In this document: positions 25,086 to 39,892 of the stretch, piece by piece
Position numbering within the stretch: the first letter of the stretch is position 1
How the letters are laid out: every line of letters begins with the position of its first letter
DNA from: Auanema rhodensis
Lineage: Eukaryota > Nematoda > Chromadorea > Rhabditida > Rhabditidae
Assembly: GCA_964057225.1 (NCBI GenBank)
Contig: OZ059896.1
Coordinates: 17,783,501-17,847,500 of the forward strand
Reading direction: 5' to 3'
Length of the DNA: 64,000 nucleotides
Made by a program: the position numbers and the translations under genes
Notes under the pieces: model-generated
What the model saw: only the letters and a program-made list of their open reading frames with translations
What the model was told of the DNA's origin: nothing
Databases searched by the model: none

Positions 25086-26635
25086 ATGATGTCCTCATCT
25101 ATTCGTTCAAGTATCATCCTACTTCTAAGCATCACATGCTGCTCTGGCTTCTTCTTTGATTTGCCAGGTAATTTTTAATCCTTTTCGCGTAATTCTCAGT
25201 AAAATTGTCGCTGACAATCAAGTTTTGGTCACTTTCATTTCTGCCATTTTGACTTTCAATCTCAAATACGTGTTATCTACTAAGAATACAAACATTTTTC
25301 GTCCATTATTAGATATGCCATTTCTGGTGAATTGATCAGAATATAACGTAATATTTCGTTATAAATATATATACATATAGTATATATAGGATATAGTATA
25401 TAATCATCTAATAGATACGTCATCAACGTTCTAATAATTAATTGAAAAACATTTGTTTTTCTATTTAAATGAACAAAGAAAAAAGATTAAAAATGATGTG
25501 AATCATGCAGTTTCTAATAATCGTTTCTTTTAAGAAATTTATAAAAGCTTATCTAATTTGCAATTGGAATTTATACTTCTACTTATACCTTACGTCATCA
25601 TTTATTTAAATAATTATCTACACAAAATATCTTTTATTTCAAATTATGAATGATTTTGAATTACTCTTTCTTATCTCTCCCCTCTTCTTTTACCTTCTCT
25701 CTTATTCTCGCATCCCCCCCCCTTTTTCTTATTCGACCCGCTTCACAGCTTTGTGTTCATTAAGCTGTTCAATTCTTGGAACAGGCACTCGTCAACCGTA
25801 CCTATACAGATGATTAATTTGGCAAAAAATGAAGTGAAATTCTGATTCTCATTCAACAATCTGTTCCACATATCAGCAGTATAATAACAAAAGTAGCATT
25901 ACTACTTCTAGTAGCTGCGATAGCTATGATTACTTTAATCAAATGATAAAAAACAAAAACAAATAGTTAGTATAGTTTTTGTGATTCTAGGTATTACTGC
26001 TCCTAAACAACAATGTTGTTGTCCGCAACCAAGCGGCTATGCTCCACCACCGCCACCAAGTGGATATGTTCCACCAGCATCCGGCTACGTACCATATCGT
26101 AGAAAACGGTAGGAATAGTCAGAAAATAAAAAAAAGAGAAAATTATATAGATTAGAGTTCAATCATCAACATTTCTGAAGTGTTTTTTCATTTAAAAAGT
26201 CTATTTCAAGACTTTAATGATTTCGAATATGTTCTCAATTCGTAAAATAGATTATTGACAATGATTTGAACAAAAAATTAAAGAAAAATGATTGGAATTT
26301 ATTATATTTTGGGAAATTTTTAGAACATCTCCATCAGGAGAACTTGAAGCATCAAGCACAGATGAACTATGTAACAGTGTAGCCCTTCGAAATAGTATGA
26401 AAAAGGTTTTAATAATTCTTTTTTTTTAAACCAACAACTGTTTTTTCAACAGGGGCTAGTGGATGCTGATGAGAAAGCAAGTCGTGAAGGCATTCATACT
26501 CAAATCAAAGCTGATCTGAATTCTGAAATGGCTGTAATTTGTACTGCTCATCCATTTGATTTTACCGTCTCACATGATGCTGAGTATTGTTCTGTAGATG
26601 GCAACAACTTCACATGTTATGCCTTTGTTTTCTGA
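25086..26635 (+). CDS. Secreted ground-like domain protein 1
   Basis: Four exons (25086..25167, 25991..26108, 26324..26405, 26453..26635) give 154 residues. A signal peptide (MMSSSIRSSIILLLSITCCS) is followed by a Cys/Pro/Tyr-rich stretch (QQCCCPQPSGYAPPPPPSGY). The C-terminal domain starts at ELCNSVALRNSM and ends FTCYAFVF, with the spaced cysteines LC..., VIC, YC and TCYAF of the nematode ground-like family (grl/grd genes, related to the N-terminal parts of hedgehog-related proteins). Such proteins are extracellular and expressed in epidermis, glia and cuticle-forming cells. The first intron (823 bp) is long. The second of the tandem codons ATGATG could also be the start. Confidence 0.9.
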
Positions 26636-27332
26636 TCTCAAGGTTTTATATAAAATATCTTTAAGAATAAAATAATTTTTATTATATTTTGAATACAAAA
26701 ATAATTATTTGTTATTTGTGTATACAGTACGGTACAACTGATGAATGTATTTATACTATATATTGTTGTTTTTCTTTTATTTTAAGTTCAAATATTAATT
26801 ATAAATATAATAATAAAACAAAAAAATGTATTTTAGCCGGAAGAAAACAAAAAAATACAAAACATAGTTTTTTTTCTCGAAACATAGGTGGAAATGAGTT
26901 TATAGATTAAAGAACTTAAATGGGAAAAGACAATTCGTTTTACATTTGCTTTAACTTCTTTTTTCTAATTAGACATCAAAAATCGTTCTTTCAATGAAGG
27001 ACGGACATGTCGACATGATCCATAGTGATAAAACAATCTGACAAACATTTAATAGTTTATAAATTTTTTCGGAAGAGGAGTGTGAAGTAAATGAAAAAAA
27101 AAATTCTTCACATTTCAACTTTTTGTTTCTAATTAACTAATTATGCTTTAATATAATCTTTTAATGAACTTTTTTAATTTACATCATTAAATTAATTAAT
27201 AACGTATAGTATATAAAGCTGATGGTATGTGTGTTTACGTGTGTGTGTGTGTGTTCCTCTTAGTAAGATCATTCAAATAATTTTGTTTTAGGTGTTTTTC
27301 TTTTACTATTACCATTTATTCCTTTCTTGTTC
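26636..27332. other. Intergenic region
   Basis: About 700 AT-rich bases with a (GT)n run near 27235-27254. No exon is recognised except that an acceptor-like TTTTAG at about 27291 precedes the next gene's ATG. Confidence 0.5.
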
Positions 27333-28526
27333 ATGTCAAAAAAGGATTTTGTACCTCTTTATGCTCAAAAATACATAAATTGCTGTTGTGGAATAGGAGA
27401 ACAGTATGATCCAACTTGTTTTCAGGTTTAAATTTAGATTCTTCGAATATGATAAACATTTGAAAAGTTAATGTTTTAGGAAGATCATCCAACATACCGT
27501 TCCTGTTTTGGTTCTATACATGTGAAGTACAGTGCAATTATACTAGCAACTTTCAAGCTTATCATATTAACTGCCATATTAATTTATATTTTCGTGAGAT
27601 CTGATGACGATTTACTCCGTTTATGTAAGTTTTATCAAATTCATTTATGTTGGGGTTACGTTTGAAGATAATAGGATACGAACACGTTAAGCATAATCTT
27701 TATTTTTACATTTTTATATTTTAAAACTTTTTTTGCAGTTGGTCTCTTCGGATTTCTGGTTGCTGGTCTCAGCAATATTCTGTTAATTGCTGGTGTTCAT
27801 GCTAGGAGGTCAGTTCCAATATACATATTATATATAACTTCAAAATCAATTAAGAAAAACCTATAATTTATTTAATATTTTAGAAAATTAGTTGAAATAA
27901 TTATAGATATGTTTTCTTGATTCCATATTTTACTGCTTGTATTCTATTCATATTTGTACTCGTCTTACAACTTTTCTATAGTTTCATGGAGACAGCAAAT
28001 GCAAAAAATAGTCTTGAAATTGACAGTTTAGTATGGAATATATGTTTAGTAAGGATTATATATAATATATTTAACTATTTTTTAAAATATATAATGATTA
28101 CAGTTAGCTATAACCATGTTTGAAATATATACTTTAACTATTGTTTGGAGGGTATTTGTTTATATTTGTGATTATAACATGGAATGTCGCTTAAAACAAT
28201 TAAGAAGGTAAGTAAGTATTTAGTATGTAAGATAAAGTTAGTTATTATAAATTATATCTTTTTTTTTTATAAAATTAACCAAATTTATAAACATTTATTA
28301 AATAATATTATTATTATTTAAAGTTGATCATTGCTGTATCTATAATACATGTCTTATCAAATTAAAATACTTAATTAACCTATATTATTCATTTTTTCAG
28401 CTTTCAACATATTTTTAAATTTTTAAAAAGAATTTCTTGTTGAATTGTAAACTTTGCAACTAATCAAACTTCATGTTAAACAAGATAGAAAGTATAAAAA
28501 TTAACAAGATTAGCACAGAAAGAGAA

Positions 28527-28619
<93 letters not shown>

Positions 28620-28817
28620 GAGAAAATATTGGAGAGGTTAAACGTTTATCTCTTTTTCATTTTCAAACAGTTTCGTGTTTCAAAGTTTAATTTCAGGTGT
28701 GATCATGAGAATCATTCCCCATCTTCAGACAATTATCTTTCATCTAATCAATTAGTTGGAACTGTTAATCGAATAACGATAGGTAACGAAGAATCTGACA
28801 GTAGTGAGGGCGAATAA
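27333..28817 (+). CDS. Four-transmembrane protein of unknown function
   Basis: Six exons (27333..27425, 27480..27624, 27739..27808, 27907..28048, 28104..28207, 28697..28817) give 224 residues. A cysteine-rich N-terminus (CCCGIGEQYDPTCF, then RSCFG) leads to four hydrophobic segments: IILATFKLIILTAILIYIF, LFGLFGFLVAGLSNILLI, PYFTACILFIFVLVLQLF and LAITMFEIYTLTIVWRVFVY. The tail is basic (RLKQLRR) then Ser/Asp/Glu-rich, ending SDSSEGE. The four-segment layout with N-terminal cysteines resembles LAPTM-like and other small nematode tetraspan families, but I cannot assign it. Upstream coding exons are possible, because the ATG lies about 40 bases inside an exon that follows an acceptor. The last intron contains a long GA array. 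Confidence 0.8.
28518..28624. repeat. (GA)n microsatellite inside an intron of the four-TM gene
   Basis: About 107 bp of GA/GAAA units with a short GACA patch. An open frame reads through it into the last coding exon, but that frame is Arg/Glu repeat and is not coding. Confidence 0.92.
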
Positions 28818-29627
28818 TCACGACAATGATGTAATGGAAATGAAATCTGAAATCGAGACATGACCATGACGATTCATCAGCGAATAGAAAACCAAACGTC
28901 GTCTAATACATCAGTAGGTAACCTAATGAGAATCTGTCTCATCTATCTATCTATCTATGTCTGTTTGTCTGTCTGGCTTTTGTTGATATTATATTGTTTT
29001 ATCATTATTTTTCCTGAGAAAAAAAGAAAAAAAGAAAGAAGATATGATTGAAATTGAAATATAAGACATTCTTCGACGACAATCAGATTAATCTGGAAAA
29101 AAAGTAAACGACTACAATAAAATGTTAAAGTTAAATTATATGCATATAATTATATATATAATATAAAATAAAAATTAATTACTTATTACATTTATAATAA
29201 TTATTAAATTTGTATAAATTGTATATAAAATTAAATTTTTGTTTCGTTAGGATTGTTTGAAAAATAAAGAAAAATCCTGTTTTACTAGCTTACAATTCCA
29301 TAACTTTCTAATGTAATTCAATGACATACAGTTGAAGAGAAACAAAAAAAATATTTTATTACATCATTATCATCAAATATAACTAATTTGTCGTCAACAA
29401 TGAATTTTACACTTAATGTTCTTACAGTTCTTACAACATAATTTGCACGCCCTATATACACATATACACAAAAAAATATATTTTAAAGGAAAAGTTTAAA
29501 TAATTATGGCTTATATATGGGACTGAATTAGTGATTTTGCTCCAGAATGTCTTCTTTGAAGGCTTCAGTTCTCATGTCTCTTCTTTTTTTTCCACATCAT
29601 AATTTTTTATTATAATTTTTAGAAAGA
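28818..29627. other. Intergenic region
   Basis: About 800 bases between the four-TM gene and ground-like gene 2, with a short (ATCT)n run near 28941-28960. A TATATATG near 29512 could be the next gene's TATA element. Confidence 0.5.
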
Positions 29628-30341
29628 ATGATGTCTCGAATGCTTATAAGCTTAGCTCTGGTTCTCGGAGTTGCTGCTCTTTCAGAAGCAGGTACGCATA
29701 GCTTTTCGAAGTTATTCTTTGCTTCCCTTCTCTCCTCTTTTTATCTGCTTAGATGTTGAGATAAAGCATAGTAGAGCATTAAAAAAACAAATCCAACTAA
29801 AACGAATATCAGGGAGTTTTTAGCTCGTTTTCGACGACAAAACTATGGATATGTGAGTTCACAGTCAGCTGATGTTCCAGCAGCCATTGAGTATATTCCA
29901 CCGATGGCACCAACCGATCAACCAACTCGTATAATTCGTACCAGATCCAATTATGAATCACTTAATGCTTTATGTACAAATTCTGATATGCGAGATATTA
30001 TAACATCCGTAAGTATTTTCTTAATTATTCATGAGTGTATCAAGATGCATTTTAAATTTTTTGAATTGACAATTCAAGTAATTCAATTATTTTTCTAATT
30101 TTAATGATGAATAATTAAGCAAAAATGAAAATGAAAGAAAAAACAATATTTTTTTCAGAATATTCATAATAATGATTTGGACCGTTCACGTCAAGCTATT
30201 GAAGTAGCACTCAATGACAAATTTGAAGGAAAAACATGGGTTGTTGCTTGTTCCAGCGAAACATTGAGCATGTCTCGTAATAAGAAATTATATTGTCAAA
30301 TGAGTCGTAGTGATATCTGGTGTTCCGCATATGCATTATAG
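29628..30341 (+). CDS. Secreted ground-like domain protein 2
   Basis: Three exons (29628..29691, 29824..30008, 30159..30341) give 143 residues. The signal peptide MMSRMLISLALVLGVAALSE ends close to a basic site (RFRR). A short Pro-containing linker follows, then the domain ALCTNSDMRDIITS ... VVACSSE ... LYCQMS ... WCSAYAL. The spacing LC / AC / YC / WCSAYA is the ground-like pattern seen in gene 1, and both proteins end a few residues after the last Cys. It is on the same strand as gene 1, 3 kb away, with the four-TM gene between; the two domains have diverged strongly. An acceptor TTTTTAG lies five bases before the first ATG. Confidence 0.87.
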
Positions 30342-33319
30342 TGTGTTTATCTATTCATATACGTTATATGTTACTATACTATATAGCTTTATATTTTGTA
30401 TATATACATATATGTAGATAGATATATAGAGATAAATATATAATAATATATAGTTAAGAAATTTTATTTATATGTTATAGTAAGATTAAGATAGATGATA
30501 TACTAGATACATATAACTAACTATATGTATACCATACATATACATCAGTATGTATATAGAAAAATAAGTAAACAAACATAGAATTATCTTTATTCTTTCA
30601 ATATTTTTATCAAATTCTACTTGAAACATATTGATAATGAACATTGATATAGTGAGAAGTATTATCTGGTCAGTAGTTAGTTGCTACTGGCCTTGTATTG
30701 CTATTACAGTAACAGATGAATGAGAGGTGTGGTTGATGGATAAATTGAAGTTTTTGAGGACGAAGATTGAAACACATACACTGTCATCATTTTATTTCAT
30801 TGTCACTCATTGTCACATAAGGTAAAAATAGGAAAAAGAGAACCAAAGAAGAGTTCGGAAGAGGAAACGAGGGAGTGCAGAGGGAAGAGAACGTTTAAAC
30901 GGATTTAACGCAGGGATAGAGGTAATCATTGGTAAATTGAGAAGGAGAAACCTAATAGATCTTCTTTCCTTTCTTTTTCCGGCTCACCTCACTCACATAC
31001 ACCTTCTGTATATGTGTATGTCCCTGTGTGTGTCCTCCAATCCGATCCAACAACGGTCTGACCGCGTCAACTACTAACAATCTAGCCTATTGTACCTCTC
31101 CTTATTATGTTTTCCTTTACGTCGTTTTTCTCTTCAATTGGTCAGACAACGATGGCCCATCGATTGATTGGGTCAATGAGTAGTATGCATGGTACTCATT
31201 GGCTCAGTAATGTAGGTTGTGTTTGTGAAAGTATATAATGACCATCTGGGTATATTCAGGTGTGTGAATGCCTATATTCATCATATATAACATCAGCATT
31301 GTTTTACTATATATATAGTTAAGATTTTATATAATATATGTAATTTAAATATAATTATTGCTTGTTTTTTTGAAATATATTCAATTAGTTATATTCATTT
31401 ATAATGATTTATTTAAAACTATTTAAATATAATTATGAATAATATTTCCAAAACACTAGATAATTCATTTTTTCAATTTTTTTAGAAAATAACTTACTCT
31501 TACTTACTTAAAGCTCTCTTCATTCATAGATCGAAATAGTTCTAACATTCCCTTACTCCTTTAACTTTGAAACTTTCTTTAGAAAAAATATTTTCTAGAT
31601 TTCACCTTTCTGGTCTTCATTTGATTAAGTTAGTAGTTTATTTTTAGTTTATTAATTAAAGTTATTGATATTGGATAATAGAGCAACGAGCATTGTCATG
31701 GTTACGTTAGGATTCCTAAAATCCCCAACCTAAAGTGTCAATATCCATATCATTTATGAACATAAATTTGTATTTTTATATTAAAAAATCACAAAAATTT
31801 AAGTTCAAGTTCAATATTTGTTTTGTTATTCTTGTTATTCTTTAGTTTTTGTATGTTATTTCGATTATAAACATAATAGAATTTTCAATATATTTCATTT
31901 TTGTATTGAAAAGTTCATTTTAAAACTGGCAAACATCACTCATACTAACTATTTGTATGCGTACAGATTCTTTTTTTTTTGAACTTATTTAAAAAAAAAA
32001 GAAAGTTTCATTTTTCTTTTTGTTTCTACGATCTGTCAAACGTTTCCTGCTTCGTATTGTGTGTACAATATAAAATATTTACTTTTTCCGTATAGTTTTC
32101 ATTAGTTTAGCGTACGGCAGATGAGAGAACTGTATTTAAACGAACAACATAAAAAGTTCTTGTGAATCTTAATGTATGTTTCACCTAAAAGTACAATTCT
32201 GAAGATGCTTTGTCATTAATTGTTTGTGTATTATTGGAGAACTATAGATGATTAATTCAATACTTCATATGATTACATATGATTATCAAATAGCTTTTGA
32301 TATTATCCTCTTCTTAACGTTTTTTTTAGTTTTAGACTACAATCTTTTTAGTTTGTAAATCTTTTAAACTATCGTTCTGCGTCATATTTTTTGTTCATTT
32401 TCATGACTGTTGAGAATTGTCACACATACCTACACACAATAACTTGATCCGATATTGCTACCAACCTCTCCCTCATACTTTTTTTATCAAACCCATTTGA
32501 AACATGTTACAACTTTCTGCTATGAAAAGCATTATTAATAATTCGAGTACTTCTCCCCCTCACCCATTCTGTAATCTGAATATTCATTTTCAATACTTCT
32601 TTGACATTTTTTTGTGAATAATTATTTCTTACTAGCTTTTTTGATCTTTTTATTTCTTCATTGAGCATCATTTTGTATCCAAATATGCAAAACACGTCGT
32701 TGAAAATTTGCAGAAGCGAATATTAAATTGTAATATATGCAAAATTAAGAAAAAATTGATAGAAATTAAGTGAGTTAGAAGAAAAGATATGAGCCAATTG
32801 AGTTTGAGATAGAGAGAGAGAGAGAGAGAGAAGAGAGAGTGCATTGTCCATAGCTTCATATATATATTATATAATCTCAACTTGTTACTATATATTTATC
32901 AAAATATATCACATTAAGCCTATTATTCGACATAAACTCATGATATATTTATATTTAATCAACCAGCTTTGAGTAAAATGACTTCATAATATATTCAATG
33001 ACGTTTTGTCTGAAAAAATTTAATTTTTCTCAAATATTGTCTTTTCTATTATATGTTTTACAAAGGTAATAGTAATGATTCTTAGTTAACAAACAAAGAC
33101 AAAACACCTGTTACAAAGGAAATGTAAAAGTACAACTAAAGTCTGAGTATCATCTTATATACTTCTGAATACAAAACCTAACTGACCTTATCCTGGCTTT
33201 ATTTCCTCTCCAAACAAACAATCAGAATCTAATTTATCATAAGAATATCGTTATACATTCCGCATGTTCATAAGCATGATATTAGAGAAGTTTTAACCTT
33301 TTTACCTTCAGAGAGGGTG
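30342..33319. other. Intergenic region upstream of the Na+/Ca2+ exchanger
   Basis: About 3 kb. I see no coding exons. The part around 31020-31260 has more mixed base composition, including a CAATTGGTC and a GATTGGGTC patch, and may be regulatory. A short GA array lies at 32811-32833. Confidence 0.5.
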
Positions 33320-36300
33320 ATGTCAGACCTGACATGCAAGAATGGACTACTAATTCCGGCAACAGATGTATCACCCCGAAATGCTTTAGTCTATTTAGCC
33401 GGCTTACTCTATTGTTTTCTGGGTATAGCTATAGCAGCTGATATATTTATGTGTGCTATTGAAAAGATCACAAGTGCAACAAAGTAAATTATCATGATAT
33501 TATCATAATTTATACTAATTTATAACATATAATTAAGACAATTTAACTAGTTTTTTCTTATAGACGAGTCAAAACTTCAAAAGAACATAAACAGTTAGTT
33601 GATAGTCAGCAGGCTGATGACACAAACGAATATGAGGAAGTTCAAATATGGAATCCTACAGTAGCCAACCTTACTCTAATGGTAAATCGAAAGAATTAAA
33701 TACTCCTAGAAACATACATAGCCTTTCAAGCAACTTGTCATCATATACAATGAAATAAGAATTTCAAATATTACAGGCATTAGGAAGCAGTGCTCCGGAA
33801 ATTCTTTTGTCACTCATTGAGATTATTGGAAATGGCTTCAAATCCGGAGATCTTGGTCCAGGCACTATCGTTGGTAATGTAACAACGCTGATAGAAAGCG
33901 TTTTGTCTGATCTTTCTATCTGTCTAACCATCATACATTTAAGGATCAGCTGCCTTCAATCTTTTCTGTATTTCTGCTATTTGCATATTATCCGTTAAAA
34001 GTCCTGATGTCAAGAGAATTGAGATGTTTCGTGTTTTCGCTATAACAGCTTTCTTTGGAATTTTCGCCTATGTTTGGCTTTTGCTGGTAAGCTTCATGTT
34101 TGGTCATCCATCCAGATACACACTATGAGAATATAAAACAGAAAGAACGATAAATGACCTGGTGTTCGAGAGCTTGTTAATAAAAAAAATAATTCAGCAG
34201 CTTTATTTTAAATATTAAAAAAATATTTTTTTAAAAAAGAAATATCCCTCATTCACTGATCTCAAATGATTTTTTAATATTTAGATTCTGTCAGTAATAA
34301 CTCCAAATGTTGTTGACGTGTGGGAAGCTATGCTTACATTGGCTTTCTTCGTAATTCTTGTTGTAGTTGCATACTTTGCCGATATAGAGGTAGTTTTAAA
34401 GAAAACATTTATATTTACTTGAATATCGCATTGAAAAAATGACGTTGAAATGTAGTTTTAACTGACAATTATGCTACCAATTTAGATATGGAAATCAAAA
34501 AAAGCTAATTTGGAAGTTGAACTCGAGGCTATTGAGGATAAGAGAACTCCAGCGTGCCAGCTTGATGTTAACATCAAACGATATGCTAGTCAAGCAAGCT
34601 TACAGCCTGATGGATCGGTATGAAACCATGATTAAAATAAAATCGTATATATTTAAATATACATATGTATATGTCTATATATATCTATCTACATTCTAGA
34701 GAGTTGTTGGCACACTACCAACACCATCATTCGAAGCTGTTAAAAAACTATCACGTGATGTATCACGAACCTATCCAACTTTATCGGCTGAAGATCAAGC
34801 TCTAATACTAGCTTATAGATTGAAGCAGAATACCGTAAATATTTTATCCTATTTATAAAAATCATTTTCTGAGAAAAAGTAGAAAAAATTTCTGAGAAAA
34901 ATTATAATTATTTTTAGAAAAAGAAAGAAAAGAAGAGAGTGAGATAAAAATAAAAAGAATGAGATACTACACTTTAAATAATGATGTTTAGGTTCATATT
35001 GTTATTTAGAATTATAAAACTAAACTAAAAAAATAAATAAATTAGATAAAACATATAGTTAATAGAGATCATACAACATACAGCTAATATTTATTTTGTA
35101 CTTAATAAATTTTAATATTATATCCTTATATACTAAGTACTTATCTATATAATTTTATTAAAATTTTCTAATTTATAGCAGCATAATCGTTTATTCTACC
35201 GTATACGAGCAATTCGATGTATATCATCTTCATTTAATAGATCAGAAGAAGAATGTGATGTTCACAATCTATTGAAAAAAGCTGAGACAATTGAAACAGA
35301 TGGACGAGGTAACTTTTGCACTCCAACTACAGAGCTTCATTACGCTTTTTTTGATTTTGATTAGTAAAATTGATGTATTATTTTTGTTATTTATATATAT
35401 ATATATATAGTATAAACTATACTATATGTAGATTTTTAATATTAAAGTACTTTTATTTTGAAAATGATTTGAATAATTATTTCTTTTCAGTCAAGCCAAT
35501 AATTGAATTCTCTGCACGAGTTTATGCTGTTGAATCAAGCGATAAGCAAGTCACGTTAACGGTATGTCATATGTATCTGATTATAAATATTAATTATATT
35601 ACTAGAATATTCATATATATATATATTTAATTATACTAATTTATATTATATTAGATTATTAGACGAGGATCAAATAGATATCCATTAACTGTCAATTATC
35701 AAACTGTTAATGGATTAGCTAAAAGAGATTTACATTTCTTAGCTAAATCAGAATCTATACGATTTGCTAGTGGAGAACAAGAAAAGTAAGAAAACGTGAA
35801 CATTTGATTGCAAAAATCATTTTTTTTCCATATTATAGTATTACAAGATGAATATTCTTTCAGAGATATTCATATTACTTTAGTGGATGGAGCAGATTGG
35901 AGACCAAATCATGTATTTTACGTTCATTTGAAGATTGAAGTCAGATATATTATTTTAAAATATATATACATGTGTATGTCATCTTCAGGATCAAGATGAT
36001 TCCGATACTGTTCAACTAGGACCTGCGGCTGTTGCTCGTATTCGATATCCAGATGATACAGCTTCATTAATGGGCGAGCCAGCTATTGAGTTTGTTCGAG
36101 CTAACTATGTATGTTTATATTTATATTTAAACTTAATCGTATACATTATGCTGTAAAGAAATGAAGAAAAAAGAAAAAAATTTAATTGAGTTTTCTTAAT
36201 CGGTATGTGTGTATGTGTATCTTCAGGTTGTATCTGAAAATTGTGGGTTTGCTCGAGTGTATGTATCTAGACGAGGAACAATCCGAAAAGGCAAATGCAC

Positions 36301-39300
36301 TATCAGCTATGATACACTGGACATCACAGCACAGCAGAAATTTGACTATATGCCAATTGAAAATGGAAAACTTCAATTTGACGGATATGTAAGTGATGCA
36401 AATTCATTTTTTCCGCTTTAATGATCATGAAAATGACCATGTTTGATGATGTTTGAAGAATGATGTTTGAAAATATATTTTATGAATAAAAAAACTTTTT
36501 TCTAGGAATATGAGAAGTATATTGACGTTGAAATATTGGATGATAAGCAAGATGAGAAAGATGAAACGTTTATGATTGAATTGACTGAATGCAGTAATTC
36601 AGGTAATATATAAACTAAGTTAATATTAATATAGTTATAGATTATAACTAAAATAAGATATATAATTCAATATATTCTTCTATATATGTGTATATATTTA
36701 GATATTTCAATTGGAAAAAATAAAAAAACAATTATAACAATCATATCGGATGATAATCTGCTTAAAAATGTGACGAATGTTCGAAAGCTTTTAAGACATT
36801 ATATGCGTAAAATGACACCCGGACAGCGTACATGGAAAGAGCAGGTAAGCTTAGATATGGAATACAAAAAAATAAAAATAGAAACTAAATAATGATAACT
36901 TGCAAGTAATAGAAGATATGAATATCTCTTTCTTTCTTTCTCTATATCCACGTCATTATATACTTTATTTCAAAGAACAAGTTTTAGAAAAAGTTCCCAA
37001 AATCATGATCACCTACGTACTATATGTGTTGCATCTTTCATCCATGCATAGTTTGATCAAAAATGTGTTGCAATGAACATTTCAGTTTGAAATCGGATCT
37101 AATCAGAAACTTTTCTAAGCCTTTTGTTTTCATATATAAATTATATAGTTTTTAAGACTAAAACTCAATACATTAAATATTATTTTTTAAAAATTATGAT
37201 AATCCATTTCCTATTAGTTATTAGAATTAATTTTCTTAAAGTCTATAAACTCATCAACATTCAATACAACCACCTACTTATTATCTTTAGATTATATATT
37301 ATAATCATTATATTTTTTTCCAGATTTTAAATGCAACATCAGTTAATGCTGGAGATCTTGCTAATGCTACATTATCAGATTGTGTACTTCATGCCTTAGC
37401 ATTTCCCTGGAAGGTATTTTCAAAAATTATTTTATTTTACTCTACAAATTTATTTCTTCATGTTATTCTCTGACTTTTCATCTTTATTGCACATTTTTTC
37501 CCACAAAAAGAAACTTTAGAAATAATAGTTCCTGCTTGCAAATAAAAGAGAAATATATAAAATAAAAACTGTTGAAACTACATTTGCAAGCATATTTCTT
37601 ATAAAACATGTTGAAGATAAAAGGCAATTAGCCGACAATGAAAAGTTGGTATTTTCAGTTTACATTTGCTTTCATTCCACCACCATCCATATTAGGAGGA
37701 TGGCTTTGTTTTTTGGTCTCTTTAGCTGTTATTGGAGCTATAACAGCAGTAGTTGGTAAGTGAAGTCAGACTTGGTTATGAGAAGTAGGAAAAGAAAAAA
37801 AAGAGGAAAAGGAAGTGAAATGAAAAGACGAAGAGTTTAGATGTAGAGAAACATCTAACATAGTTGATTTGAACTTTGTTTTGTGTGAAATATAAATTAA
37901 ATGTATATACAATCACAATATATATACATATATAGATAAATATCTATATGATATGATAAAGTGGAAGATGTGAAGCACTGTTTCATCATAATCTTTATCT
38001 TTCTTTGTCATTTGCTTGATGTTCTAAAAGCATTTTTGGTTCCTGTTTTGATGATGTTGCATCAAATTATTAATCAAAAAACGTCATTTTCATCGTCATT
38101 ATTTTAATTTCAATAATAAGTGATATTATTATTATTTATTAAATTGATAAAAGAAGCTGTTATTGGACAAACTTCCATACTTTCGATTCTTGGTTATACC
38201 TTATATAATTTCTATTTTCAGGTGATTTGGCTTCTATTTTTGGTTGTATGGTAGGTATGAGAGATGCTGTAACCGCTATAACTTTGGTAGCAATTGGAAC
38301 AAGTCTTCCAGATACTTTTGCTTCCAAAATTGCAGCTGAAAATGTGAGTTTCCTATTTAGTTAAGCGCATCTCTTGATTTCCTTTTATTGCATCCATCTC
38401 CCCTCGTTTCATTCCTCCCTCTCATCCTTCTACAATCTTCCATTAATCGTTTGTAACTCCCTCGCTTCCTGTCATCCAATCTTCATCCAGTACCTATAAT
38501 ACCAATAATATGAATAGCTTAACAATAAGTTGAGCAAGTTGCAACAGTAGCATACTCTCATTATGCTCATGAAAAAAAAATCTTATTTTTTTTATTTCCC
38601 AAAATGTCCTGCGTAATTAGAGCCAATACTCACATATCCCACCCGATAATTTCATGTATTTTCTAAAATTTTCGTGTATAGTATTATTTGGAGTAAAATA
38701 TAACGATAATACAACAAATAGGTAAAATCACCAAAAAGAGTATTATTTAACTTTTTCCTTTGATTGTCTCATCTGTTAGACAGTTTTCTCCTGATTAGAC
38801 GACGTCACTCATACACACACATGGATACATACATGTGTACACAGACGAATAATTGAGAAAGATTCCGAACGATTCATGCTTTAAGCTTCACAAGTTTTTT
38901 CAGATATTTGATATAGTTTTATATATTTTACATAATATATGTATAATATATCTATATATATATATATATGAATATATTGTATATATATTGTATATGTAAG
39001 TGAGTCTGTTTTTTTGGAAAAAAATATAAAATATGTATGGCAGTGAGAAGCTGAAAATTTGCTGATTTTTTTGTTTTTTTTTTGTAAAATTTCGAAACAA
39101 ATATCATCAAGTCCAAAATGTTCTTTTGTATTTTATTTCTTCTAAACTTTTTTGAATTATGAGGATTATGACTAGCACTTGCGCTACTACTGGAAATACT
39201 ACAAGAATCCCTCATTTCTAATAAAATATAAATATTTATATCCACAACATCAAAAATTTGAAAAAAAAATTGAGATTTAAGTCAAAGGCTAAACGCATTA

Positions 39301-39840
39301 AAAATGCCAACGACATTTCTATTCCATGTGGAACGTCAGAGAAATGTTGATTTAAAATTGAAAGAGTACAATGAACACCTGGCTTTCCATGTCAGAAACG
39401 TTTATGATAGATGATAGAGTGATCAGACTTTTTTTGAAGCTTGAAAGCGGAAGAGATACTACTTTCTCTTTTTCTCCTTATCTATACGTTTTGATTTATT
39501 TTTATATTTAATGGCTTATACTCATTCATATCAGACTTAACTGATATATTTAACTTTATCTAACACATACATATATGTATATATATTTAGGATCCAGCAG
39601 CTGATAATGCTATTGGTAATGTCACCGGCTCCAACTCGGTAAATGTGTTCTTAGGACTTGGTCTGCCATGGCTTGTGGCATCCATCTATTGGTGGAGCAA
39701 AGGAGAAGTTTTTGAAGTGAAGGCTGGTGATGTTGTGAATAGGTTAGTTTATATGTGAAGAAATATGAAGGAAGATATCACAATATTGCAAACCTTTCTA
39801 ATATATAGTTAATAAATCTAAAGAGGAAATCAGAAAGAAG

Positions 39841-39892
<52 letters not shown>

